Shown: piece by piece, positions 51,761 to 61,296 of the stretch | Layout: each line of letters opens with the position of its first letter | How positions within the stretch are numbered: the first letter of the stretch is position 1 | Assembly (NCBI GenBank): GCA_019635875.1 | Contig: JAHBYP010000002.1 | Location: 682,001-746,000 of the forward strand | DNA length: 64,000 nt | Origin: Alphaproteobacteria bacterium | GTDB lineage: Bacteria; Pseudomonadota; Alphaproteobacteria; Reyranellales; Reyranellaceae | Reading direction: 5' to 3' | Notes under the pieces: generated by a model | Databases searched by the model: none | Seen by the model: only the letters and a program-made list of their open reading frames with translations | Told to the model about the DNA's origin: nothing | Position numbers and translations under genes: made by a program

Positions 51761-52927
51761 CTACTGGTAGGGGTCCGCCGCGTCGCGCAGGCCGTCGCCG
51801 AAGAACTGGAAGGCGAGGATCACCAGGATCACCGGCACCACCGGCAACATCAGCCACCAGTTCACCGCCACGACATTGATGTCGGTGGCGTCGTTGAGCA
51901 GCACGCCCCACGACACCAGCGGCGGCCGCAGGCCCAGGCCGAGGAAGGAAAGCGCCGTCTCGGCCAGGATCATCGAGGGGATGCTGAGCGTCGCCGAGGC
52001 GATCAGGTGGCTCATGAAGCTGGGCAGCAGGTGGCGGCCGATGATGCGCCTGGGGCTGGCGCCCATCAGCAGCGCCGCGGTGGCGAAATCCTCCTCGCGC
52101 AGGCTGAGCAGCTTGGAGCGCACGGCGCGCGCCAGGCCGGGCCAGTCGAGCAGTGCCAGGATGATGGTGATGCCGAAATAGACCAGCAGCGGCGACCAGG
52201 CGACCGGCAATGCCGCGCTGAGCGCCAGCCACAGCGGCAGATGCGGGAAGCTCTTGAGGATCTCGATGACACGCTGGACGACGTTGTCGATCCAGCCGCC
52301 GTAGTAGCCGGCGATGCCGCCGATCACCAGGCCGAGGATGAAGCTCATCGTCACGCCGAACAGGCCGACGGTCAACGAGATGCGCGCCGCGTAGACGACG
52401 CGGCTGAACATGTCGCGGCCGAGCCGGTCGGTGCCGAGCAGGAAGAACGTGCCACCCTCGGCAGGGCAGACGAAATGGAAGCGGCCGGGGATGAAGCCCC
52501 AAAGCTCGTATTCCTCGCCGAGGCAGAAGAAGCGCAGCTTCTCCACCTTGGTGGTGTCCGCGCTGTACACGCGCTGCAGCGTGTCGGGGTCGCGTTCCAT
52601 CTTGTAGCCGTAGACGAACGGCCCGATGAACCGGCCGTCGTGGAACAGATGGATGCCCTGCGGCGGTGCGAAGACGCTTTTGGTGTGGCGCGTCTGCAAG
52701 TCGTAGGGCGCGATAAGCTCGCTGATCAGTGTCGTGAGATACATGAACAGCAGGAAGAGGCCACAGACGACAGCCGGCTTGTGGCGGCGCAGACGCCACC
52801 ACATCAGCTGCCACTGGTTGGCCATGTAGAAGCGTTCCTGCTCCGCCGTCAGCTTGTCGGCGACGTAGGGATCCCACGGCTCCTTGGAAACGAAATGCGG
52901 CGACTTGGCAACGGGCGCGTCGGTCAT
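51761..52927 (-). CDS. Peptide/oligopeptide ABC transporter permease (YejE/OppC type)
   Basis: 388 aa. The first membrane segment (KPAVVCGLFLLFMYLTTLIS) is followed by a periplasmic domain of about 100 residues before GTDRLGRDMFSRVVYAARIS; this long insertion is typical of YejE rather than OppC. EAA loop: EEDFATAALLMGASPRRIIG and HLLPSFMSHLIASATLSIPS. The C-terminus reads FFGDGLRDAADPYQ. It is 11 bp after the partner permease and is last of the series from the right edge. Confidence 0.92.
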   Translation of the reverse strand: MTDAPVAKSPHFVSKEPWDPYVADKLTAEQERFYMANQWQLMWWRLRRHKPAVVCGLFLLFMYLTTLISELIAPYDLQTRHTKSVFAPPQGIHLFHDGRFIGPFVYGYKMERDPDTLQRVYSADTTKVEKLRFFCLGEEYELWGFIPGRFHFVCPAEGGTFFLLGTDRLGRDMFSRVVYAARISLTVGLFGVTMSFILGLVIGGIAGYYGGWIDNVVQRVIEILKSFPHLPLWLALSAALPVAWSPLLVYFGITIILALLDWPGLARAVRSKLLSLREEDFATAALLMGASPRRIIGRHLLPSFMSHLIASATLSIPSMILAETALSFLGLGLRPPLVSWGVLLNDATDINVVAVNWWLMLPVVPVILVILAFQFFGDGLRDAADPYQ

Positions 52928-52938
52928 GGCTGCCGGCC

Positions 52939-53937
52939 TCAGCGTGTCGCGCCGCCCTGCAGGCGGATGCGCGGATCGAGCGCGGCCAGCAGGAGGTCGG
53001 AGATCAGCGTGCCAATCACGGTCAGCACGGCGACGAAGAGCAGGAAGGTCGCGGCGAGGTTCACGTCCTGGCTCTTCAGCGCCTCCAGCAGCATCGGCCC
53101 GGTTGTGGGCAGCGACAGCACCACCGAGACGATCACCGAACCCGAGATCACCTCGGGCAGGATGGTGCCGATGTCGGCGATGAACGGGTTGAGCGCGTGG
53201 CGCAGCGGATACTTGATCAGCAGCTTCATCGGCGGCAGCCCCTTGGCGCGGCCGGTGACGACGTACTGCTTCTGCAGCTCATCGAGCAGGTTGGCGCGCA
53301 GGCGGCGGATCATGCCGGCAGTGCCGGCGGTGCCGATGACGATCACGGGAATCAGCAGATGCTCCAGGACCGAGCGGAACTTCGCCCAGCTCCACGGCTG
53401 ATCGAGATACTGCGGATCCATCAGGCCGCCGATCGAGACGCCGAAATAGACCTTGCCGACGTAGAGCAGCACGAGTGCCAGCAGGAAGTTCGGCGTCGCT
53501 AGGCCGATGAAGCCAATGAAGGAGGCCAGGTAGTCGCCCGGCCGATACTGGTGCGTGGCGGCATAGACGCCGATGACGAACGAGACGATCCAGATGAAGG
53601 CGATGGTCGCGCTTTCCATGATGATGGTCAGCAGCATGCGGTCGCCGATCAGCTTCGACACCGGTACCTGGTCCTGGCACGACAGGCCGAAATCCCACGA
53701 GAAGATGCCCTTCACCCAGTCGAGATATTGCACCCACACCGGCTGGTCGAGACCGTAAAGCTTGCGGATCTCCTCGGCCTTGCGCGTCGCGTTGGGATCG
53801 CCCCGCGCCATCAGCTCGTCGATGATCGTCGTGACGCAGTCGCCCGGCGGCAGGTTGATGATGAAGTAGACCAGCGCGCTGATGACCGCCAGCGTGGGAA
53901 TCATGATCAGGAAGCGCTTGACGATGTACGATAGCAT
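52939..53937 (-). CDS. Peptide/oligopeptide ABC transporter permease (YejB/OppB type)
   Basis: 332 aa. N-terminal LSYIVKRFLIMIPTLAVISA is the conserved OppB start; the periplasmic linker reads PPGDCVTTIIDELMARGDPN. EAA loop: AKGLPPMKLLIKYPLRHALN. About six membrane segments. It starts 3 bp after the small membrane gene. Together with the YejE-type permease it forms the channel of the importer. Confidence 0.92.
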   Translation of the reverse strand: MLSYIVKRFLIMIPTLAVISALVYFIINLPPGDCVTTIIDELMARGDPNATRKAEEIRKLYGLDQPVWVQYLDWVKGIFSWDFGLSCQDQVPVSKLIGDRMLLTIIMESATIAFIWIVSFVIGVYAATHQYRPGDYLASFIGFIGLATPNFLLALVLLYVGKVYFGVSIGGLMDPQYLDQPWSWAKFRSVLEHLLIPVIVIGTAGTAGMIRRLRANLLDELQKQYVVTGRAKGLPPMKLLIKYPLRHALNPFIADIGTILPEVISGSVIVSVVLSLPTTGPMLLEALKSQDVNLAATFLLFVAVLTVIGTLISDLLLAALDPRIRLQGGATR

Positions 53938-53940
53938 GTC

Positions 53941-54228
53941 TCAGCGCCCTTCCGACGCAGCCGAGCCGGGAGGCTCGAGCGCGGGCGGGGGCACCGCCGG
54001 ATGCGGGCCTGCGCGCCCCGAGCGCCAGTCGCGCAGCTCCTGCTCCGTCGCCGGCGCGTCGTCGGGCGCCGCGTGCATCCATTCGACGGCGAAGAACGCC
54101 ACGCCGATGCAGCCATAGAGCATCAGCACCGCGGCGACGAAGCGCACGTCCCAGCCGCGCGAACGGCGTCGCCGGTCGTGCTCGAGGCGGCGCATGTCAT
54201 GGACGGCGAAGCGCGACGTCATGCTCAT
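53941..54228 (-). CDS. Small single-pass membrane protein in the ABC operon
   Basis: 95 aa. A basic N-terminus (residues 1-28), one hydrophobic segment (FVAAVLMLYGCIGVAFFAVE), then a Pro/Ala-rich tail. No known family. ATG 54228 overlaps the binding-protein stop at 54225 (ATGA), so its translation is coupled. It may stabilise the permease or act as a docking subunit; this is inference. Confidence 0.68.
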   Translation of the reverse strand: MSMTSRFAVHDMRRLEHDRRRRSRGWDVRFVAAVLMLYGCIGVAFFAVEWMHAAPDDAPATEQELRDWRSGRAGPHPAVPPPALEPPGSAASEGR

Positions 54229-56264
54229 CGCCCGCCAGCCAGCCAGAACGAGTCGAGCCGGTAGACCCCGAAGTGCGAGCCGGGGATCCAATTGTAGATG
54301 CCCTTGTCCGGCACGTTGCGCAGCCGCGGACTCATCACCACCGGCTGCTGAACGCCCGTCACGATGCCGATGGTGAACACCAGATCGGCATGCAGCTGCA
54401 GCAGCTCGTGCCAGATCTTCTCCTGCTCCTTGGGATCGGTGGCTCTTTCCCACCTTGCCGCCAAGTCGTTCATGCGCTGGACGCTCGGCATGTCGACCGG
54501 TTCGCCCGACTTGCCGTAGGTGTCGCGGTACTGGCCCCAGGCCGAGCACCACCGTGTAGGCTGGGACAGGCAGGCGAACTCGGCAGGGTTGGACGTGGCG
54601 CTGGCAAGGCCATTCTCAAAGCCGTTGTCGACCGTCATCTGCGTCTCGCCGCTATAGAGCCGGGCGCGCAGATCGTGGCGATCGCGCGCACGCAGATGCA
54701 GCTTGATGCCGACCCGTTTCCAGGTGTCGGCGACCAGCTGCAGCACGTCGGCCTCCTCGGTAACTTGCCCGTCCATCTCCAGCAGGATGTTCAGCGGCCT
54801 GCCATCAGGCAAGATGCGGATGCCCTGCTCGTCACGCCTGCGGATGGTGCCGGTCCTGCCGTCGGGCAACTTGAGCTCGATCTTGTCGAGCAGCCGGTTG
54901 GCCTCCCTGATATCGAACTTGGCCCACTTGCTGGCATACTCGGGACGATAGAGCGGCGATTGCGGGCGCACCGTGTTCTGCGAGGGCTGTGCCAGGCCGA
55001 TGTAGAGCAGCTCGTTGATCTCGTCGCGATCGATCGCCATCGACAGCGCGCGGCGGAAATTGGGCTGCCGGAACAGCGCGCGATAGACCGGATCCTTGAC
55101 CGTAAGGCTGGGAAAGATGGCGATGTTGCTGCCCAACGCCGTGTCCCACAGCTTCACCTCGAAGCCGAACTGCTTCGCGCCCTTGCGCAGGAACGTGTAG
55201 TCCGCGAACTTGAGGTAGCGCGCCTGCAGGTCGCTTTCGCCGGAGCCGGCCTTGAGCGAGATCAGCTGGGCACTGGCGATGTTCAGCACGATGCGATCCA
55301 GATAGGGCAGCTGCGTGCCCTGGCCGTCGATGCGGTGATAGTACGGGTTGCGCTCGAAGACGAAGCGCTGCGACGGCGGCCGCGTCTTCATCACGAAAGA
55401 CTCGAGCGTCGGCAGGTCCGGGTTCTCGTTGCGGTACATGTCGTCAAGGCGGTTGTGCAGCGGCGCCCAGCCGCGCGGGCCGAAATCCTTGAGCGTCTTC
55501 TCGAGGAACGCCGGATCGGCGTACTTCTTGTGGAACTTCTTGAGGTAATGCGCCGGCCGGAAGATGAACAGCGGCGCCGGCCGGGCGAGCGATTCCAGGA
55601 AGCCGGGATTGGGTCGATGCCAAGTGTACTTGATCGTCGTGGCGTCGATGATCTCGATCTGCGGTGGCTTGCCGTCGACCATCATCTCGATCGACGGACC
55701 GACCGGCGACAGATCGGGATTGTTGGCGACGTCCTCCCAGTAGTAGCGGAAATCCTCCGTCGTGAACGGGTGGCCGTCGGACCATTTGTGCCCGGGCCGC
55801 AGCTTCAGGGTGAAGATGCGCCCTTCCTCGACGCTGACACTCTCGAGGATGTCGGGCTTGAGCTCGAACTTGTGGTTGAAGCCCACCAGCCGGCTGTAGC
55901 CGTAGACCACCATCATGCGCACGTCGCGCGGCGTGGCCATCAGCATGGTGATCTCGCCGCCCTGCTTGCCGGGGCCGTCCTTGCCGGCGAACTCGGTCAC
56001 GACCAGCGGCGCCTGCGGCAGGCGCTGCCCGACCGGCGGCATCTGTCCGGCCTTTACCCTGTCGGCGAACAGCGCGCTTTCCTTCGGCGCCGGCTGCGCC
56101 ATCGCGACGCCGGCGCAGAGGAAGCACGCCGCCAGCACAGCCCACACTGTCGTCCTGAGCGCAGCGAAGGACCTAGCGGTGGTGCGACCGAACACAGCGC
56201 CTCGACTGGACCGCGATATCGCGAGATCCTTCGCTGCGCTCAGGATGACGGAGGTGTTCATCAT
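54225..56264 (-). CDS. Peptide/oligopeptide ABC transporter substrate-binding protein (family 5)
   Basis: 679 aa, long for family 5, as in YejA. After the N-terminus come KPDILESVSVEEGRIFTLKL, the hallmark FTLKLRPGHKWSDGHPFTTE, then WGYWDTALGSN-like KLWDTALGSNIAIFPSLTVK and FRRALSMAIDRDEINELLYI. The start is ATGATG at 56264 after GGAGAGGG, overlapping the ATPase stop. Residues 5-40 (VILSAAKDLAISRSSRGAVF and onward) come from the repeat at 56149-56249; the signal-peptide core (TTVWAVLAACFLCAGVAMAQ) begins only after it. Confidence 0.9.
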   Translation of the reverse strand: MMNTSVILSAAKDLAISRSSRGAVFGRTTARSFAALRTTVWAVLAACFLCAGVAMAQPAPKESALFADRVKAGQMPPVGQRLPQAPLVVTEFAGKDGPGKQGGEITMLMATPRDVRMMVVYGYSRLVGFNHKFELKPDILESVSVEEGRIFTLKLRPGHKWSDGHPFTTEDFRYYWEDVANNPDLSPVGPSIEMMVDGKPPQIEIIDATTIKYTWHRPNPGFLESLARPAPLFIFRPAHYLKKFHKKYADPAFLEKTLKDFGPRGWAPLHNRLDDMYRNENPDLPTLESFVMKTRPPSQRFVFERNPYYHRIDGQGTQLPYLDRIVLNIASAQLISLKAGSGESDLQARYLKFADYTFLRKGAKQFGFEVKLWDTALGSNIAIFPSLTVKDPVYRALFRQPNFRRALSMAIDRDEINELLYIGLAQPSQNTVRPQSPLYRPEYASKWAKFDIREANRLLDKIELKLPDGRTGTIRRRDEQGIRILPDGRPLNILLEMDGQVTEEADVLQLVADTWKRVGIKLHLRARDRHDLRARLYSGETQMTVDNGFENGLASATSNPAEFACLSQPTRWCSAWGQYRDTYGKSGEPVDMPSVQRMNDLAARWERATDPKEQEKIWHELLQLHADLVFTIGIVTGVQQPVVMSPRLRNVPDKGIYNWIPGSHFGVYRLDSFWLAGGR
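56149..56249. repeat. Palindromic repeat, family B, copy 3, inside a signal-peptide coding region
   Basis: Inverted repeat with arms beginning GTCGTCCTGAGCGCAGCGAA and ending CCTTCGCTGCGCTCAGGATG. It lies five codons after the start of the binding-protein gene, and the reading frame passes through it without a stop. The peptide is VILSAAKDL..., the usual translation of this repeat. Confidence 0.88.
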
Positions 56265-58276
56265 GCCGCCCTCTCCGAGGGACGCCCGAGCAGGTCGGCG
56301 CCGGCGCGCACGAAGTGACCGTTGCCGAGATCGAGCCAATCCAGTGGTGCCGCATCGCTTTCGGTGAATGGCGCCGGCCATTCCGACGGAATCGATGCCT
56401 TGCCTTCCATCAGTGCGCCGAGGTCGAGGCGCTTGGCCGGATCCGGCTCGGGCACCGCCGCCAGCAGCGCCTTGGTATAGGGATGCACCGGATTGCGGAA
56501 CAGCTCGCCGCCCGGCGCCAGCTCGACCAGGCGCCCCGCGCACATCACGGCGATCCGGTCGGCGATGTAGTCGACCACCGCGAGATTGTGGCTGATGAAC
56601 ATGTAGGTCAGGCCCAGCCTGTCCTGCAGGTCCCTCAGCAGGTTCAGGATCTGCGCCTGGATCGACACGTCGAGCGCCGATACCGGCTCGTCGCAGATCA
56701 CCATGTCAGGCCTGAGCGCCAGCGAGCGCGCGATGCCGATGCGCTGGCGCTGGCCGCCGGAGAAGGAATGCGGGTAGCGGTTGAGGTGCCGGCGGTCGAG
56801 CCCGACCAGCTCCATCAGCTCGCCGACCATCTCGCGGCGATGTGCGTCGTCGCCCACCTGATGGATTACCAGCGGCTCGCTGATGATGTCGAATACCGTC
56901 ATGCGCGGATTGAGCGAGCCGAACGGGTCCTGGAAGATGAACTGCAGCTTGCGGCGGAACTTCACCAGCTCCGGGCCGCTCAGCGCCATGACGTCGACCT
57001 TGCGGCCGTGATCGTCGAAGACGATGCCGCCGCCCTTGGTGGACATGACCGGATCGGCGCTGATGGCGCGCATCAGGATCTTGCTGAGCGTAGTCTTGCC
57101 GCAGCCGCTCTCGCCCACCAGGCCCAGGCACTCGCCGCGCTGCACGTCGAAGCTGACGTCGTTGACGGCGTGCACGATGCGCGCCGGCCCGCGGCCGAGC
57201 ATCGTGTCGACGAAGCCCTCGGCCTTGCGGATGGCGTAGGTCTTGTGGATGTGGCGCACCGAGAGGATCGGCGCGGCGGGATCGAAGTCGTCGGTCTTCT
57301 CGACGGGCGCTTTCTCGGCGAGCAGGTGGCCCGTGGTGCTCTGGATCTCGCGGATCGGCACGAGGCGCTCGTCGTCGGCCATGCCGAAGCGCGGCACGGC
57401 GTGCAGCAGCGCCTTCAGGTAGGGGTGCTCGGCGTGGCGGAAGATGTCCTCGCTGACGCCGCTCTCGACCACCTTGCCGCGATACATCACCACGACCTCG
57501 TCGGCCATGTTGGCGACGACGCCGAGATCGTGGGTGATCATCAGCATCGCCATGCCGAGCTGTCCCTGCAGATCCTTCATCAGCTTGAGGATCTGTGCCT
57601 GGATGGTCACGTCGAGCGCCGTCGTCGGCTCGTCGGCGATCAGCAGCGCCGGGCGGCAGACCAGCGCCATGGCGATCATGGCGCGCTGGCGCAGGCCGCC
57701 GGAGAGCTCGAAGGGATAGGTGCGCAGCGCCCGCCTGGGGTCCGGGAAGCCGACCAGCTCCAGCATCTCGCGCGTGAGCTCGAGCGCCTCCCTGGTGCTC
57801 ATCTTGCCGCCCGAACGCGCCTGGACCTTCTCGGCGACCTCGCCGATCTGGTCGCCCAGCGTGTCGAGCTCGGAAAGCTGGCCGCCATGCAGCTTCACCG
57901 CCTCGCCGATCTGGTCGCCCACGGTGTGCAGGGCGGAGAGCGAGGTCATCGGCTCCTGGAAGATGATCGAGATGCGCCCGCCGCGGATCGTGCGCATCAG
58001 CGCGCCGTTGCGATCGAGCCGCGCGATGTCGATCGGCCGGGCGTCGGGAACGGCCGGGTCGGTGAACTCGATCGAGCCGCCGGCGATGGTCGCGACCTTG
58101 GGCAGCAGGCCCATGATCGCCTGGGCGCAGACCGACTTGCCCGACCCGGACTCGCCCACAAGCGCCACCGTGCCGCCCGGCTTGACCGAGAAAGACACGC
58201 CATCGGCCGCGCGCAGAATTCCGTCATGCACGCGAAAGTCGATCTTGAGGTCGCGAACTCGCAGCAGGTCGCTCAT
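56261..58276 (-). CDS. Fused double ATP-binding protein of peptide ABC transporter (YejF/DppDF type)
   Basis: 671 aa with two complete ATPase domains. First: Walker A GESGSGKS, signature [14 protein letters not shown], Walker [14 protein letters not shown]. Second, starting about residue 340: [36 protein letters not shown]. Each is followed by an oligopeptide-type C-terminal segment ([32 protein letters not shown]). In the first domain a 21-residue tandem duplication is visible (GDQIGE occurs twice, at 57838-57921). ATG 58276 overlaps the PH-like stop. It drives the permeases at 51761 and 52939. Confidence 0.93.
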   Translation of the reverse strand: MSDLLRVRDLKIDFRVHDGILRAADGVSFSVKPGGTVALVGESGSGKSVCAQAIMGLLPKVATIAGGSIEFTDPAVPDARPIDIARLDRNGALMRTIRGGRISIIFQEPMTSLSALHTVGDQIGEAVKLHGGQLSELDTLGDQIGEVAEKVQARSGGKMSTREALELTREMLELVGFPDPRRALRTYPFELSGGLRQRAMIAMALVCRPALLIADEPTTALDVTIQAQILKLMKDLQGQLGMAMLMITHDLGVVANMADEVVVMYRGKVVESGVSEDIFRHAEHPYLKALLHAVPRFGMADDERLVPIREIQSTTGHLLAEKAPVEKTDDFDPAAPILSVRHIHKTYAIRKAEGFVDTMLGRGPARIVHAVNDVSFDVQRGECLGLVGESGCGKTTLSKILMRAISADPVMSTKGGGIVFDDHGRKVDVMALSGPELVKFRRKLQFIFQDPFGSLNPRMTVFDIISEPLVIHQVGDDAHRREMVGELMELVGLDRRHLNRYPHSFSGGQRQRIGIARSLALRPDMVICDEPVSALDVSIQAQILNLLRDLQDRLGLTYMFISHNLAVVDYIADRIAVMCAGRLVELAPGGELFRNPVHPYTKALLAAVPEPDPAKRLDLGALMEGKASIPSEWPAPFTESDAAPLDWLDLGNGHFVRAGADLLGRPSERAA

Positions 58277-58779
58277 GTCGCCCGGTCCGTCGCGGGGGTG
58301 TCGGGCAGGACGATGTTCAGCGCGGCGAAATTGGCCCTTGTGGTGTCGCTGAGCTCGGCGCCGTTCTCCTGCGCCGTGCGGCCGACGCGGCGGGCGATGT
58401 CGTCGAACCCCTCGAGAGCGGAATCGATGCGGATTGTGCCGCCGTGTCCGCTCAGGGTCATGTGCATCCAGCCGCCCTGACGATCCCGGCGTGTGGTGTA
58501 ATAGGACAGCTTCACGCGCTGGACTGCCTTCCATTCGATACGCCGCGGCAACGGGCCCACGGCGGCCATGCCCTGGTCGTCGACGACGATCTCCGTCGCC
58601 TGACGCAGGGCGGTACGCAAGCCGAAGACCACGAATAGCAGCCCGACCGCCGCCAGCCCCAGTGTCACGCTGTTGCTGTCGACGAAGACCGCCGGCGCCA
58701 GGCAGATCAAGGCGCCGGCGGCCGCCCGCGCATAGTCGCCGAACAGATCCTTCGTTCGATAGCGATACCGCCCTGTCAT
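58273..58779 (-). CDS. PH-like (bacterial Pleckstrin homology) membrane protein
   Basis: 168 aa. Two hydrophobic segments near residues 15-50 (AAAGALICLAPAVFVDSNSV, LGLAAVGLLFVVFGLRTALR), then a beta-rich domain (EIVVDDQGMAAVGPLPRRIE, VQRVKLSYYTTRRDRQGGW) resembling bPH domains of YdbS/YdbT type. Function unknown. ATG 58779 overlaps the deacetylase stop and its own stop overlaps the ATPase start, so translation is coupled on both sides. Confidence 0.72.
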   Translation of the reverse strand: MTGRYRYRTKDLFGDYARAAAGALICLAPAVFVDSNSVTLGLAAVGLLFVVFGLRTALRQATEIVVDDQGMAAVGPLPRRIEWKAVQRVKLSYYTTRRDRQGGWMHMTLSGHGGTIRIDSALEGFDDIARRVGRTAQENGAELSDTTRANFAALNIVLPDTPATDRAT

Positions 58780-59549
58780 GACAGCCCAAAGACCTCTTGC
58801 GGCGCGAGTATGCGGACCCCGGAGTGAGCGCGCAATCGTGCAATCAGCCGTTCGATGAACGCCCACACCGCCTCATCCTGCACGAGATGGTGCGTCAGCA
58901 AACCCGTCGTTTCCTCCCCGACAGCCGACTCAAACCCGCCCAGTCGCCGGATGGCAAGAGATCGTGTCAGGCTGGCGACGGCGGCCTGCTCGCCGACGAA
59001 GCCGCGGCCGCCACGCCAATCGACCGGATCGACATGGGTATTGACCTGGCACAGGCCGCGTACCGGCTCCATGCGCCTGCGCGGGCCGAATGTCGACAGG
59101 CCGCGCAGGCCGATCTCCGGCAGGATCGGCACCAAAGCAGGTGCGATCCGGTTCCACGGCGGCACCATCACCGGCAGCGCACGCGCACCGAAGAAGCGTT
59201 CGAGTGCCATCCAGCCGGTGCCGAGCTCGCCCAGCACGACCATTGCCGGCCGATGCGGACCGAGCTCCGTCTTCTTCTCGCCGGCGGCCGCATGGTTCTG
59301 GTGCGCATAGCCATGCTGCAGCACCGCCGTGCCGGCGGCGTCGGCGAGACGTGCCGACAACGCGGCGGTCGCGCGTTCGGGAATCACCGCGAGCGCCAGC
59401 CCGACGTCGTGGCGTGCCTGCAGGGCCAGCAGGCGGTCGAGCGCCGGCGTCGCGTCGCTCGCATCGTCGTCGCGCCACCACAGCGTGGCGACGCGTCCCA
59501 GATCGGACCAGCGCGCCAGCTCCTCGTCGAGCTCCCGCCAGGCGCTCAT
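58776..59549 (-). CDS. Polysaccharide deacetylase-like protein
   Basis: 257 aa. NodB-type metal motif WWRDDDASDATPALDRLLAL with two adjacent Asp, and the H-x3-H pair in LQHGYAHQNH. Also LARHDVGLALAVIPERATAA and MVPPWNRIAPALV. The fold fits the carbohydrate esterase 4 group, which removes N-acetyl groups from glycans. No signal peptide from ATG 59549, so the enzyme acts on a cytosolic or lipid-linked substrate. ATGA overlaps at both ends with its neighbours. Confidence 0.8.
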   Translation of the reverse strand: MSAWRELDEELARWSDLGRVATLWWRDDDASDATPALDRLLALQARHDVGLALAVIPERATAALSARLADAAGTAVLQHGYAHQNHAAAGEKKTELGPHRPAMVVLGELGTGWMALERFFGARALPVMVPPWNRIAPALVPILPEIGLRGLSTFGPRRRMEPVRGLCQVNTHVDPVDWRGGRGFVGEQAAVASLTRSLAIRRLGGFESAVGEETTGLLTHHLVQDEAVWAFIERLIARLRAHSGVRILAPQEVFGLS

Positions 59550-60709
59550 GGGCGCAACCATCCCTCGACCAGCTGCAGCGTCCGGGCGACGCCGTCGGCA
59601 TCGATGCGCGGAAACGACCGGATCGAGGGCCCCTCGAGCGCGCGGTCCACGCCCGCCGCCAGTGTCGCCGGCGAGAGCGTGTCCTCGGCCACGACCTGAA
59701 AGACACCGCGTTCGGCCAGCAGCTCGGCGCGCAAGGCCTGCTCGGTCTCCAGCCCGCCGGCATAGGGCGCGATCACCGCGCGGTCGGCCACGGACAGGGT
59801 TTCGATGACGGTGTTGTAGCCGCCCTGCGAGATCGACAGCACGCAGTTCGCCAGCATGGTGGTGAAATCGCCGCGCGCGCGCTCGACGACGATGCGCCCG
59901 GGGTCGAGACGCGCCGCGTGCGCGCGCAACCCCTCGAAGTCGGCGTCCGGCATGGCGTGGCCGCACAGGAAACGCCACGGCAGTTCGCGCACCCCGCTCA
60001 GCGCGCGCGCATCGAGCGCTGCGGCCATCAGTGGCGCGCCGACCGCGCCGCCGCCCGCCGAAACGATCACCTCTCCGCGCCCGACATCGCGGGCCTGCCC
60101 GCGCCCAGGCAAGCCGTCGATCACGTAGCCGGTGTGGTGCGTGCGATCGGCCAGGCGTGCGTGCTCGGAAAAGGTGCGCGAGAAGGGAATGAACGCCGGG
60201 TCGCCGTGCACCAGCACGTCGTCGAAATAGCGCCCGAACAGGTCGACCATCTCGGCGACGCGCTCGGGCTTGGGCGACTGCACCAGAATGTCGCGCACCG
60301 ACGAGACGATGCGCGGCGGCCGCGGCAGCGCCTTGGCGGCCTCGACCAGCGGCAGGAGCTCGAAGCGCAACTGACGGCGGCCGAAGGGAAACAGCTCGAT
60401 GAATAGAACATCCGGCCGATGGCGGCGCAGCGTGTCGACCAGCATCTCGGCGCGGCGCGCCTTGAACGCGTCGTCGATCACCGCACCGGCATCGTCGACC
60501 AGCACCTTGAACAGCTTGTCGGTGGCGCGCACCGGCGGCAGCTGCACCAGCCGCGCCCCGCCAATGTCGAGGCCCGGCACCGGCGCGCCGCCGGAGGTCA
60601 GCACCGTGTCGTGGCCGGCGGCGGCGAAGTGGCGCGAGAGCGTCGCGGCGCGCCGCAGGTGGCCGATGCCCAGCAGGTGCTGGACGTGGAACATCAGCCG
60701 GGCGCTCAT
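59546..60709 (-). CDS. MurG-like (GT28-type) glycosyltransferase
   Basis: 387 aa. N-terminal acceptor domain MFHVQHLLGIGHLRRAATLS, then a donor domain with GEVIVSAGGGAVGAPLMAAA, and ANCVLSISQGGYNTVIETLS, the nucleotide-sugar loop typical of the MurG/GT28 group; the C-terminus ends with SPATLAAGVDRALEGPSIRS. The acceptor and sugar are unknown; it is not MurG itself (no RGG-type membrane-binding patch in the usual place). ATG 60709 overlaps the phosphatase stop by ATGA. Confidence 0.87.
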   Translation of the reverse strand: MSARLMFHVQHLLGIGHLRRAATLSRHFAAAGHDTVLTSGGAPVPGLDIGGARLVQLPPVRATDKLFKVLVDDAGAVIDDAFKARRAEMLVDTLRRHRPDVLFIELFPFGRRQLRFELLPLVEAAKALPRPPRIVSSVRDILVQSPKPERVAEMVDLFGRYFDDVLVHGDPAFIPFSRTFSEHARLADRTHHTGYVIDGLPGRGQARDVGRGEVIVSAGGGAVGAPLMAAALDARALSGVRELPWRFLCGHAMPDADFEGLRAHAARLDPGRIVVERARGDFTTMLANCVLSISQGGYNTVIETLSVADRAVIAPYAGGLETEQALRAELLAERGVFQVVAEDTLSPATLAAGVDRALEGPSIRSFPRIDADGVARTLQLVEGWLRP

Positions 60710-61296
60710 GCCGCCCTCTCGCTCCCCAGCGGCGTGTTCAGACGGTCCACGGCCACCGCGCCGTCGCCTGCGACGGCGAAGACATGCAGGCAATTCCAGT
60801 CAAGCTTGACCGGTTGCCGGCTCTTCATGTCCCAGCCCGTCGCCATCGCCAGCACGACGCGGATCACGCCCTTGTGCGAGACGGCGACGACGTCGTCGCG
60901 CTGCGCCGCGAACCACGGCCGCAGCCGATCCATCACCTGGCGCGGCGATTCGCCGCCCGGCGGCGCCATGTCGAGACCGCGCGTCTCGGCATCGCGCATG
61001 CCCTGGGGCTCGCGCGCGCGCAGCTCGTCCAGGGTGCGTCCCTCCCACTCGCCATAGGCCATCTCGCGCAACGCCGGCTCGACCGCCAGCGAGGGCGGCG
61101 CGCCGAGCAGCACCGCCGTCTCGCGCGCGCGCGTCAACGGGCTGCAGGCCCAGCGCCAGTCCTGGTATGGAACGCGCCATGTCGCGACATGGGCGCGGCC
61201 GCGCGACGACAGCGGCACGTCGGTCATGCCCTGCAACCGGCCCTCATCGTTCCACGCCGTCGGGCCATGGCGCAGGAAGGCGATGCGCACGCTCAC
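60706..61296 (-). CDS. Histidine phosphatase (phosphoglycerate-mutase type)
   Basis: 196 aa. Catalytic RHG in RIAFLRHGPTAWNDEGRLQG, acidic donor in LREMAYGEWEGRTLDELRAR, and the second His in DDVVAVSHKGVIRVVLAMAT. No signal peptide. In this operon it may remove phosphate from a sugar-phosphate or lipid-linked intermediate, but that is inferred from context only. Overlaps both neighbours by ATGA. Confidence 0.88.
   Translation of the reverse strand: MSVRIAFLRHGPTAWNDEGRLQGMTDVPLSSRGRAHVATWRVPYQDWRWACSPLTRARETAVLLGAPPSLAVEPALREMAYGEWEGRTLDELRAREPQGMRDAETRGLDMAPPGGESPRQVMDRLRPWFAAQRDDVVAVSHKGVIRVVLAMATGWDMKSRQPVKLDWNCLHVFAVAGDGAVAVDRLNTPLGSERAA

Noticed and set aside
58780-58866. N-terminal extension of the PH-like gene up to 58866
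   Set aside because: It overlaps the deacetylase coding region, and the ATGA overlap at 58776-58779 gives a better start.
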